Assembly: GCA_934454115.1 (NCBI GenBank)
Contig: CAKSFQ010000012.1
Span: 1 to 64,000, forward strand
Direction: 5' to 3'
Source: an uncultured Clostridia bacterium
GTDB lineage: Bacteria; Bacillota; Clostridia; Monoglobales; Monoglobaceae
Length of the DNA: 64,000 nt
How positions within the stretch are numbered: position 1 is the stretch's first letter; each line of letters starts with the position of its first letter. The position numbers and the translations under genes were made by a program. The notes under the pieces are model-generated. The model searched no databases and was not told where the DNA came from. It saw only the letters and a program-made list of their open reading frames with translations. Of the stretch, positions 27,346 to 35,204 are shown one piece after another.

Positions 27346-27819
27346 CTATCCCCTTGCAAGGCCGGTCAAGCCGGTACGAACCAGATCCTTGACCTCGTAT
27401 TGCTCCATCAGGGAGATAAAAGCGCTGATCTTGCTGGGTGCGCCCGTCAGCTCCGCCGTCATGTATTCCAGCGAGATATCCACGATCTTTGCGCGGAAGA
27501 TGTCGCAAATCTGCATGACGCCTGCCTGATCCTTGGCGCTGACCTTTACCAGGACATGCTCGCGAAGAACCGCGTTGTCCTTGTGCAGCTCGGTAATTTC
27601 AATGACGTCAACCAGCTTAGCGAGCTGGTTTTTGATCTGGTTTAAGGTGTCGTCGTCCGCCTGCACCACAATGGTCGTGCGCGAGATGTTCGGATCCTCC
27701 GTCTCGCCGACTGACAGACTGTCGATATTATACATTCTCCTGGAGAAAAGCCCGGTCACCCGGCTTAAAACGCCGGCATGGTTTTCCACCAAAACGGATA
27801 AAACATGCGTTGTGTTCAT
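27346..27819 (-). CDS. ilvN: acetolactate synthase small (regulatory) subunit (157 aa)
   Basis: The small subunit gives feedback control by valine to acetolactate synthase. The N-terminal ACT domain begins THVLSVLVENHAGVLSRVTG and holds RRMYNIDSLSVGETEDP, and the C-terminal half forms the second ACT-like domain. Length is normal for the short form (IlvH type). The ATG at 27819 follows AAGGAGG. Its start lies 14 bp after the ilvB stop codon. Confidence 0.96.
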   Translation of the reverse strand: MNTTHVLSVLVENHAGVLSRVTGLFSRRMYNIDSLSVGETEDPNISRTTIVVQADDDTLNQIKNQLAKLVDVIEITELHKDNAVLREHVLVKVSAKDQAGVMQICDIFRAKIVDISLEYMTAELTGAPSKISAFISLMEQYEVKDLVRTGLTGLARG

Positions 27820-27832
27820 TCTGCCTTCCTCC

Positions 27833-29512
27833 TTAATCAATTTCAATTTCCAAAATCGGATCCTCAATGGATTTTCCGCTGGGAACCATGGGAACCACCG
27901 TCGCGTCCGAATCAATGATGCAGTTAATCACGGCCGGAACATTGCGACGTGAGAGCGCCGTACGGATCGCCTCGGCCAGTTCTGTTCGGGTGGTAACGGT
28001 GTAGGCGTCAGCGCCGAGACCGCGCGAGACCATGTCATAATTCGTCTTTTTATCCAGCGTTGTCTGGGAAAAACGCTTGTCGTAGAACAAACGCTGCCAT
28101 TGCCGCACCATGCCGAGCACGTTGTTGTTCATCACTACGTCAATGACGGGAAGTTCCTCTTTGGCTGCGGTAGAAAGCTCGTTTAAATTCATGTGAAAAC
28201 AACCGTCGCCCGTAATGTTTATCACGGTTGCCGAAGGGTTGGCTACCTGTGCGCCGATGGCAGCGCCAAGGCCAAAGCCCATGGTGCCAAGACCGCCGGA
28301 GGTAATAAAGCGCCGCGGTTTGTTCACACTGTAATACTGTGCCGTCCACATCTGATGCTGACCGACATCGGTCGTAACAATGGCATCGCCGTGGGTGGCC
28401 TCATGTAAAACCTCCAGCACGCACTGCGGCGTCAGTGTCTCGCCGGTAGCCTGCGGCAGCGGATAAGCGGCCTTCCATGCGGCAATCTGCTGCATCCAGA
28501 GGGAATGCTCGGATTGAGAGAGTCGCTTGTTCAGTGCGGCAAGCACAGCCTTGGCGTCGCCGACCAGGTGCGCGGCGGTTTTAATGTTTTTATCGATTTC
28601 GGCGCGGTCTACGTCAATCTGCAAAACCTTAGCGCCCTTTGCAAAGGTTTTGGTGTCGCAGGTGACGCGGTCAGAAAACCGTGCGCCGACAGCAATCAAA
28701 AGGTCACAGTCTTTCACCGCCAGCGAGGTGGTCTTGGTGCCGTGCATGCCGATCATGCCGGTAAAGGCCGGATCCTTGGCCGGAAAAGCGCCAAGCCCCA
28801 TAACAGAAAGCGTAATCGGTGCGTCCAAAAGGGATTGAAACGTTTTCAGTTCGTCAGACGCGCCTGCGGCAATGATGCCGCCGCCGGCGTAAATCAGCGG
28901 TTTCTTGGCCGACTGCAAAAGGTTGATGGCAGCGTCAAAATCGGCCTCGTCCGATTCCACACGGCTGTGGTCAATGGAAGCCGGCTCCGTCTTCGTGTAC
29001 TCCGCCCAATCCGCCGTCGCGTCCTTGGTGATATCCACCAGGACGGGGCCGGGCCGGCCGGAAGCCGCAATCACAAAGGCTCTGCGAATGGCAGGGGCAA
29101 TATCCTCTGCCCGTTTGACTAAGAAGTTGTGCTTGGTAATCGGCATGGTTACGCCGACAATATCAATTTCCTGAAAGCTGTCGCGTCCCAGCAGCGGCGT
29201 TACCACGTTACAGGTAATGGCAACCAGGGGTACCGAATCCATGTATGCCGTTGCAATCCCGGTCACCAGGTTGGTTGCTCCGGGGCCGGAGGTCGCAAAG
29301 ACAACGCCGGTTTTGCCGCTGCTTCTGGCATAGCCGTCAGCTGCGTGTGCCGCACCCTGTTCATGGGCGGTCAGGATATGCCGGATTCGGTCGGAATATT
29401 GATAAAGAGAATCGTAGATGTTTAAGATGGAACCGCCGGGATAGCCAAAAACGGTGTCTACGCCCTGTTCCAGCATACATTCTACCACAATGTCTGAACC
29501 TTTTAGCCTCAC
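27833..29512 (-). CDS. ilvB: acetolactate synthase large subunit (559 aa)
   Basis: This ThDP enzyme joins two pyruvates, or pyruvate and 2-oxobutyrate, in the first common step to branched-chain amino acids. The N-terminal GVDTVFGYPGGSILNIYD with the catalytic Glu in TAHEQGAAHAADGYAR, the FAD region, and the ThDP/Mg site ITGDGCFHMNLNEL ... NNNVLGMVRQ are all present. The start is GTG with AGAAGGAG before it. It is the first gene of ilvB-N-C-D-leuC-D-B, directly behind a near-consensus promoter. leuA and ilvA are not in the operon. Confidence 0.96.
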   Translation of the reverse strand: MRLKGSDIVVECMLEQGVDTVFGYPGGSILNIYDSLYQYSDRIRHILTAHEQGAAHAADGYARSSGKTGVVFATSGPGATNLVTGIATAYMDSVPLVAITCNVVTPLLGRDSFQEIDIVGVTMPITKHNFLVKRAEDIAPAIRRAFVIAASGRPGPVLVDITKDATADWAEYTKTEPASIDHSRVESDEADFDAAINLLQSAKKPLIYAGGGIIAAGASDELKTFQSLLDAPITLSVMGLGAFPAKDPAFTGMIGMHGTKTTSLAVKDCDLLIAVGARFSDRVTCDTKTFAKGAKVLQIDVDRAEIDKNIKTAAHLVGDAKAVLAALNKRLSQSEHSLWMQQIAAWKAAYPLPQATGETLTPQCVLEVLHEATHGDAIVTTDVGQHQMWTAQYYSVNKPRRFITSGGLGTMGFGLGAAIGAQVANPSATVINITGDGCFHMNLNELSTAAKEELPVIDVVMNNNVLGMVRQWQRLFYDKRFSQTTLDKKTNYDMVSRGLGADAYTVTTRTELAEAIRTALSRRNVPAVINCIIDSDATVVPMVPSGKSIEDPILEIEID

Positions 29513-29592
29513 AACAACACACTCCTTCTGTTTTAGAAGTCATAAAAGGGGGATTAACGTCCCTTTCCCAATTCCTTCTCCTTATTCCCTCC

Positions 29593-29621
29593 ATTATACA
29601 AGATACCAAAGGGCTTGTCAA
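29593..29621 (-). promoter_or_regulatory. consensus promoter of the ilv-leu operon
   Basis: On the minus strand TTGACA, a 17-bp spacer and TATAAT, a perfect sigma-A consensus. The transcript start falls about 75 nt before ilvB. That leader is too short for a T-box and shows none of its motifs. Confidence 0.9.
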
Positions 29622-29749
29622 TAGCGCGAAACGGGCAGAATCCACCAAAATTATGGAGAAAAAACGCAAAAATCCCTTTCATATTTTCATATAGGAGACG
29701 AAAAAGAGCACGCTTTTTCGTTTTTCTTGTTAAAATTGAGCCGGCGTTA
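29622..29749. other. gap between the ilv-leu promoter and the liv operon end
   Basis: AT-rich with no gene. A hairpin ACGAAAAAG / CTTTTTCGT (29698-29721) has a T-tail on the plus strand although no plus-strand gene precedes it. Confidence 0.5.
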
Positions 29750-29787
29750 TAAAATAAAAAAGAGGCTTTCAGCGAAGCCCCTTTTTC
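29750..29787 (-). terminator. intrinsic terminator of the liv operon
   Basis: The stem GGCTT / AAGCC is extended by A-rich and T-rich arms, and a T-rich tail follows on the minus strand. It is 54 bp after the livF stop codon. Confidence 0.75.
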
Positions 29788-29841
29788 ATTTAAAGATTAC
29801 AGCGGCGGCAAGGAATCGTTATTGCGCTTTTCGCGCCACCG

Positions 29842-30540
29842 TCAGCCGCCCAGGTATGCCTTTTTGATGGCATCGCTCTGCGCCAGCTCCCGGCCGGTGC
29901 CGGACAGTTTAATCACGCCGGATTCCAGGACATAGGCGCGGTCGGCAACCTCCAGCGCCATTTCAGCGTTTTGTTCTACCAGCAAAATGGTTGTTCCGGA
30001 GGCATGCAGCTCCTTAATAATATCAAAAATCTGCTGCACCAGAATCGGCGAAAGTCCCATGGACGGTTCGTCCAGCATCAAAAGTTTTGGCCGGCTCATC
30101 AGCGCGCGGCCCATCGCAAGCATCTGCTGCTCACCGCCGGACAGCGTGCCGGCAATCTGGTTTTTACGGTGCTTTAACCGGGGAAAGCGTTCAAAAACAT
30201 CTGCAACGCCTTCTTTTACATAAGACGGGTTGGTATAAGCGCCCATTTCCAGGTTTTCCAGTACCGTCATCTGCAAAAAGACGTGCCGCCCCTCCGGGAC
30301 ATGCGCCAGCCCTTTGGGGACCAAGCGATGCGGATCAATATGCGAAATATCCTCGTCCATCAGAGTGATGCTGCCCGTCTTTGACCGAAGCAGACCGGAA
30401 ATGGTGCGCAGGGTTGTTGATTTACCGGCGCCGTTTGCACCGATCAGTGCAACGATTTCATTTTGATGAACCTCAATGGAAACATCCTTCAAGGTATGAA
30501 TCTGCCCGTAATATACATTGATATGATCAACCTTCAGCAT
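29842..30540 (-). CDS. livF: branched-chain amino acid ABC transporter, ATPase 2 (232 aa)
   Basis: LivF is one of two ATPases of the LIV-type importer for leucine, isoleucine and valine. Walker A GANGAGKSTT, signature LSGGEQQMLAMGRAL and Walker B LLMLDEPSMGLSP are complete. The ATG at 30540 follows AAGGAGG, giving the standard length, and overlaps the end of livG by 14 bp. It is the last gene of the operon. Confidence 0.95.
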   Translation of the reverse strand: MLKVDHINVYYGQIHTLKDVSIEVHQNEIVALIGANGAGKSTTLRTISGLLRSKTGSITLMDEDISHIDPHRLVPKGLAHVPEGRHVFLQMTVLENLEMGAYTNPSYVKEGVADVFERFPRLKHRKNQIAGTLSGGEQQMLAMGRALMSRPKLLMLDEPSMGLSPILVQQIFDIIKELHASGTTILLVEQNAEMALEVADRAYVLESGVIKLSGTGRELAQSDAIKKAYLGG

Positions 30541-31372
30541 GGTCTGCCTCCTTCTTTTTTCCGAGGTATGCCTCAATCACGGCCGGATTGGACTTAATCT
30601 CTGCCGGCGCACCCTTGGCAATTACCTTGCCGTGATCCAATACACAAATTCCTTCACAGATATTCATCACCAGGTTCATGTCATGCTCAATCAGCATGAC
30701 GGCAATATGGAAGTTATCGCGGATGCGGCGGATATTTTCCATCAACTCGGCGGTCTCAGAGGGGTTCATTCCGGCAGCCGGTTCATCCAGCAGAATAATG
30801 CCGGGGTGCGTTGCCAGCGCACGTGCAATCTCCAGGCGGCGCTGCGCACCATAGGGCAGGGAGCCTGCCTGACGGTTTGCCATATCTTCCATATGAAAGA
30901 ACTGTAAAAGCTCTATCGCCTCGTCGCGGGACCGCCGCTCCGATTTGTGATAGCCAAAAAGGTGAGTAATGGAGGCGGCCAGACTCTGGTGGATGGAATT
31001 GTGCAGCCCGACCTTGACATTGTCCAGCACCGTCATGTTAGAAAACAGACGAATGTTTTGAAATGTCCGCGCAATGCCCATACGGCTGACCTGCGAGGCG
31101 GTCTTTTTGGCGGTGGATTTTCCGTCCAGAATGATATCGCCGCGGGTCGGCTGATAGACGTTGGTTAAAAGGTTAAATACGGTAGTTTTTCCTGCTCCGT
31201 TCGGGCCGATCAGACCGGCAATCTCCGTACGGCCAACGGTGAGAGACAGTTCGTCAACAGCGGTCAGACCGCCAAAGTCAATCCCCAAATGGTGCGTCTC
31301 TAAGATGGGTGTTTTTCCTAAATCACGTTCCGGCACAATGGAGTTGCTCGGAATCGGTACCATTTTATCCAT
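30527..31372 (-). CDS. livG: branched-chain amino acid ABC transporter, ATPase 1 (281 aa)
   Basis: LivG pairs with LivF. Walker A GPNGAGKTTVFN, signature LPYGAQRRLEIARAL, and Walker B IILLDEPAAGMNP are visible, and the C-terminal extension (AKGAPAEIKSNPAVIEAYLG) is the LivG hallmark. A 25-residue N-terminal extension (MDKMVPIPSNSIVPERDL) precedes the usual start of the family. The ATG at 31372 is preceded by GAGGGGG. It follows livM directly: the ATG overlaps the livM stop region only slightly. Confidence 0.94.
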   Translation of the reverse strand: MDKMVPIPSNSIVPERDLGKTPILETHHLGIDFGGLTAVDELSLTVGRTEIAGLIGPNGAGKTTVFNLLTNVYQPTRGDIILDGKSTAKKTASQVSRMGIARTFQNIRLFSNMTVLDNVKVGLHNSIHQSLAASITHLFGYHKSERRSRDEAIELLQFFHMEDMANRQAGSLPYGAQRRLEIARALATHPGIILLDEPAAGMNPSETAELMENIRRIRDNFHIAVMLIEHDMNLVMNICEGICVLDHGKVIAKGAPAEIKSNPAVIEAYLGKKKEADHAEG

Positions 31373-31373
31373 G

Positions 31374-32459
31374 TTAAGACACCCCCTCTTCCTGCTTGCC
31401 TTGATTTTTACGATCAAAGAATTTTGCCTTAATCTGTTCACGCAGCTGCTTGATCCGCTGACTGTTTGTAGCCAGCATCACCAAAATCAAGACAATCGCA
31501 TAGATCAGCATACGATAATCGGCAACGCCGCGGAGCAGCTCCGGCAGCATATAAAGCAGCGCGGTCGCCACGATCGAACCGACAATATTCCCCATACCGC
31601 CGAGAACGACAAAGACCAAAATCAAAATAGAGGTGTTAAAGTCAAACTTCTTTGCGGCAATGGTCGAGAAGTTCATCGCGTACAGAGCGCCTGCCATGCC
31701 GGCCAAAACGGCAGAGATAATGAAGGCGGTCAGCTTATAACGGGTAATGCCGATGCCGACAGATTCGGCTGCAATGCGGTTATCGCGGATTGCGGTAACT
31801 GCGCGGCCGGTTTTGCTGTTAATCAGGTTGAGCACGACAAACAAGGAAAACAAAATCAGCAAAATGCCGGCGCCAAAGGTTGCCGTTTTTGTGATGCCGA
31901 CGGCGCCCTGCGGCCCGTTTAAAATCAAATTTCCGTTTGTCATTCCGAGCGCCTCGGCGCTTGACATGCTGACGTGCAAACCGCTTGCGTCAATACCGAC
32001 GTACAGACAGTTGATGATGTTTTTGATAATTTCGCCAAAGGCGAGGGTCACGATGGCCAGATAGTCGCCGCGCAGCCGAAGCACCGGGATTCCGATCAAA
32101 AGCCCGGCAATACCGGCGCAGATACCGCCGACGATAATGGAAATCAGCAGCCGTACCGGCGCCGGTGCGGCTGCGCTTTGCAGGCATACCGCAGTAATTA
32201 CGCCGCTGAAAGCGCCGACACTCATAAATCCGGCGTGTCCCAGGCTCAGCTCGCCCAAAAAGCCTACTGTCAAATTCAGCGAGATTGCCATGACAATGTA
32301 GGTGCAAATGGGAACCAACTGACCGCTGATGGAATTGTTAATCATTCCGGCAGACTGCAGCGGAAATAAAATCAGGAAGGCAAGGATAACAATACCGTAG
32401 GCCTTGAGGTTGGTGCGTGTAAACTTATTTATGTTTTTGAGAGAATTTTGTATTTTCAT
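31374..32459 (-). CDS. livM: branched-chain amino acid ABC transporter, permease 2 (361 aa)
   Basis: A polytopic membrane protein with about ten helices. LivM-type blocks are SLNLTVGFLGELSLGHAGFMSVGAFSG, the cytoplasmic coupling loop LRLRGDYLAIVTLAFGEI, and RAVTAIRDNRIAAESVGI. It forms the channel with LivH. The stop codon is adjacent to the livG start; GAGGTG precedes its own ATG. Confidence 0.95.
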   Translation of the reverse strand: MKIQNSLKNINKFTRTNLKAYGIVILAFLILFPLQSAGMINNSISGQLVPICTYIVMAISLNLTVGFLGELSLGHAGFMSVGAFSGVITAVCLQSAAAPAPVRLLISIIVGGICAGIAGLLIGIPVLRLRGDYLAIVTLAFGEIIKNIINCLYVGIDASGLHVSMSSAEALGMTNGNLILNGPQGAVGITKTATFGAGILLILFSLFVVLNLINSKTGRAVTAIRDNRIAAESVGIGITRYKLTAFIISAVLAGMAGALYAMNFSTIAAKKFDFNTSILILVFVVLGGMGNIVGSIVATALLYMLPELLRGVADYRMLIYAIVLILVMLATNSQRIKQLREQIKAKFFDRKNQGKQEEGVS

Positions 32460-32468
32460 CTTCGCACC

Positions 32469-33350
32469 TCACACCTTTTCCATAATTTTTTTACCCAGAA
32501 GTCCGGTCGGCTTTACCAGCAAGACAACAATCAGAACCGCAAACACAATCGCGTCGGAAAGTGCAGTCGAAATGTAGGATTTGCTGAAAATCTCAATCAC
32601 GCCAAGCAGAATACCGCCAAGCATTGCCCCCGGTATCGAACCGATGCCGCCGAACACGGCGGCAGTAAATGCCTTGATGCCCGGCATCGAGCCGGTCGTC
32701 GGCACCAAAACAGGGTAAACCGAGCAGAGCAGCACGCCGGCAATGGCGGCCAGGGCGCTGCCGATGGCAAAGGTAACCGAGATGGTCACATTTACATTGA
32801 TTCCCATCAGTTCCGCCGCGTCTTTATCCTCTGATACGGCGCGCATCCCCTTGCCCATCCGGCTCTTTTTGGTAAAGAGGGTTAAAAAGATCATAATCAA
32901 AACACATGCGCAGACCGTAACAATCGATTCTGCCGTGACAATCAGGCCACCGTCAAACAACGAAAGAGAGGATAGCGGTACGATGGAGCTAAACGTCTTT
33001 GGTGCGCTGCCCCAAATCAGCAGCGCGGCATTCTGCAAAAAGTAGCTGACGCCGATTGCGGTAATCAAGACGGCCAGCGAGGAAGCCTTGCGCAAAGGTT
33101 TGTATGCCAGGTCTTCAATCAAAATGCCCAAAAGCGTACAGACAATCATAGCAAACAGGACGGAGACAATGGGCGGAAGGTGAAGATAGGTCGTGGTACA
33201 AAAGGAGATATAAGCACCGACCATAATGACATCACCGTGTGCAAAATTCAGCATTTTCGCAATCCCGTAAACCATGGTATAGCCAAGGGCGATAATTGCA
33301 TAAACCGCACCCAGGCTGATTCCGTTAATTAGGTTAGAAACAAAAGTCAT
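32469..33350 (-). CDS. livH: branched-chain amino acid ABC transporter, permease 1 (293 aa)
   Basis: A permease of about eight helices. LivH motifs are NGISLGAVYAIIALGYTMVYG, MLNFAHGDVIMVGAY and KAFTAAVFGGIGSIPGAMLGG. The ATG at 33350 (MTFVSNLING) gives the usual family length; a frame 34 codons longer would run through the upstream gap. It lies after a hairpin that separates it from livK, which should keep permease expression below that of the binding protein. Confidence 0.95.
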   Translation of the reverse strand: MTFVSNLINGISLGAVYAIIALGYTMVYGIAKMLNFAHGDVIMVGAYISFCTTTYLHLPPIVSVLFAMIVCTLLGILIEDLAYKPLRKASSLAVLITAIGVSYFLQNAALLIWGSAPKTFSSIVPLSSLSLFDGGLIVTAESIVTVCACVLIMIFLTLFTKKSRMGKGMRAVSEDKDAAELMGINVNVTISVTFAIGSALAAIAGVLLCSVYPVLVPTTGSMPGIKAFTAAVFGGIGSIPGAMLGGILLGVIEIFSKSYISTALSDAIVFAVLIVVLLVKPTGLLGKKIMEKV

Positions 33351-33480
33351 AGCTGACACCTCATCCATAAAATTCATCAAAGCCGGGCATTTGCAAAATG
33401 TAAAGGCACACAGCGCAAAGCCTGACCGCAAGGGAGTCTTTGCATTTTGCACATGACCGGCCCACAGAAGAAATAAAAGC

Positions 33481-33520
33481 GAAAAGGAGGGGCCGCAAAA
33501 ATTGCAGCCACCTCTTTTTC
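33481..33520 (-). terminator. read-through terminator between livK and livH
   Basis: On the minus strand GAAAAAGAGG...CCTCCTTTTC forms a stem with a small mismatch, followed by a T-rich run. Partial termination after the binding-protein gene is common in ABC operons. Confidence 0.65.
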
Positions 33521-33539
33521 ATACTGTCACCATTTACTA

Positions 33540-34754
33540 TTACATGCCGACATATACGCCGTTTTTAATAATCATGCCCTTCGGAGGCTTAGAAACCTCA
33601 CCGGTCTTGGACCATTGCATCTGGGTGCCGGTCAGACCATCGATCTTAAAGTCGGGAGAGGTAAACTGTTCGATCAGCTTTTCGCAAATATCGGATGCAC
33701 TCATATCAGCCGTGATACCCTGTGCCTTGCAAGCCTCATAAATGGACATAATGCAGTCATAACCGTCTGCCGCGAACTGGTTTGGAACCTCGCCGAACTT
33801 TTCTTTATACGTTGTCACAAACTTTTTGGTCTTCTCATCCTCTGCGTCTGCGGTAAACGGTGTCAGAAGCATAACATCCTCTGCCAAAGAGGTGTCAAAG
33901 TTATCCAGCGTCAAAATACCGTCCATACCGTCCACACCGAAGAACTTGGGTGCATACTGCATTTTCTTTGCCTGCGCCAGGATCAGAGATGCCGGGGTGT
34001 AATAAATCGGCAGGAAGATCAGATCGGCGCCTGCGGCTTTAATCTCGTTGAGCTGAGACGAAAAATCGTTGGCAGAGTCATCGGTAAAGGTTTTTGCGCA
34101 CACAATCTCAAGACCAAGCTTGCCGGCCTCAGACTGGAACTTCTGATAAATACCGGTCGAGTATGCATCCGAGTTGTTATAAATAACGGCAATCTTTGTA
34201 CCAAGGTTTTGATCCTTAATATACTCAGCCGAAGCGGTACCCTGGTTCGGATCGGTAAAGCACATCTGGAACATGCTGTCCTTCCGTGCGATGGTTACGT
34301 TGCCGTCCTTATCCGGCTGACCGCCGATTACATCGGTCGAGGAAGCCGAAGGCGTTAACGCAAAAATCTTGTCTGCGTTCAGCTCCGTGGAAACGGCGAT
34401 ACAGGGCTGGGTCGTAACGCTGCCCAGGGAAATCTGCATGCCCCAGTCTTTTAAGTTATTATAGGCATTGACAGACTTTTCTGCGTCGTTCTCATCGTCT
34501 TCATACTTTAATTCGAACTTGATGTCACCGCCGGCTGCATTAATCTCATCGACAGCGATCTGCGCACCGTTCTTTGCGGCCTGGCCGTAAATTGCGGCAT
34601 TACCGGTCAGCGGGCCGATGCCGCCGATTTTAATGGCGCCGTCAGCGCTTCCGGCGCTTCCGGTGGTGCCTGCCTGGTTGCCGCAACCGGCGAGGCTGCC
34701 GACAGCCAATACGGCTGACAATGCAATACTAGCTAATTTTACCAATTTCTTCAA
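33540..34754 (-). CDS. livK: branched-chain amino acid ABC transporter, substrate-binding lipoprotein (404 aa)
   Basis: A lipoprotein signal (VKLASIALSAVLAVGSLAGC, Cys at about residue 24) is followed by a periplasmic-binding fold of the type I, Leu/Ile/Val class: KIGGIGPLTGNAAIYGQAAKNGAQIAVDEINAAGG, YEDDENDAEKSVNAYNNL, and QFAADGYDCIMSIYEACK. In a Gram-positive cell it would be anchored outside the membrane. It is first in the liv operon. The start is TTG with AAAGGGG upstream. Ligand preference cannot be read from the sequence; the gene order with livHMGF supports branched-chain amino acids. Confidence 0.93.
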   Translation of the reverse strand: MKKLVKLASIALSAVLAVGSLAGCGNQAGTTGSAGSADGAIKIGGIGPLTGNAAIYGQAAKNGAQIAVDEINAAGGDIKFELKYEDDENDAEKSVNAYNNLKDWGMQISLGSVTTQPCIAVSTELNADKIFALTPSASSTDVIGGQPDKDGNVTIARKDSMFQMCFTDPNQGTASAEYIKDQNLGTKIAVIYNNSDAYSTGIYQKFQSEAGKLGLEIVCAKTFTDDSANDFSSQLNEIKAAGADLIFLPIYYTPASLILAQAKKMQYAPKFFGVDGMDGILTLDNFDTSLAEDVMLLTPFTADAEDEKTKKFVTTYKEKFGEVPNQFAADGYDCIMSIYEACKAQGITADMSASDICEKLIEQFTSPDFKIDGLTGTQMQWSKTGEVSKPPKGMIIKNGVYVGM

Positions 34755-34985
34755 TTTGAGTTCCCCTTTCTCAAAGTAATAAATTTATTTTGCGTGCAGC
34801 AAAATCGTAATAAAGCGGAATCGACCGGCAAAACACCGTCCGTCAATGCGGCAAAAAACGCCGATGACAATCCCATTTCTTCCGGGCAGCCCGGGCTTCC
34901 CGCACCCGGCCGCAATCCAAAATGTCGTGGTCAAATTCCGATAACCCCTCGCCCTTTTGTCTCCCTCAAAGGATTATTTGATAAT
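34755..34985 (-). other. long untranslated leader of the liv operon
   Basis: About 230 nt lie between the promoter at 34991-35019 and the livK start. GC-rich dyads (CCGGGCAGCCCGGG area near 34885-34896) suggest structure. No T-box, leucine leader peptide or known riboswitch motif is recognised. Plus-strand CCGTCAATGCGGC here recurs at 50649. The rest of the gap, 35020-35204, holds nothing recognised beyond the end of the PBP gene. Confidence 0.5.
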
Positions 34986-34990
34986 GACCT

Positions 34991-35019
34991 AGTTTAGCAC
35001 AATTTTTTCCCTCTGTCAA
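34991..35019 (-). promoter_or_regulatory. sigma-A-type promoter of the liv operon
   Basis: On the minus strand TTGACA, a 17-bp spacer and TAAACT. Confidence 0.75.
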
Positions 35020-35204
35020 GCAGTGACTGACAGAAAACCGCATTTTTGGGGAAATTCCATAAAATTCAGACAGGAAAAGGCTCATTTCCTGTTTTCCTCA
35101 TTTTGCGTTTTGTTTTGTGCGCCTTGCCTGTTTCTGTTTCAAAAAAGGACGCCCCCAAGCCGCAAACAAAGCCTGGGGCGCGTCCTCACGGGACAAATCA
35201 TTCA

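Noticed and set aside
29513..29592. T-box or leader peptide before ilvB
   Set aside because: The leader is only about 75 nt, with no AGGGTGGNACCGCG-type sequence and no run of Leu, Ile or Val codons.
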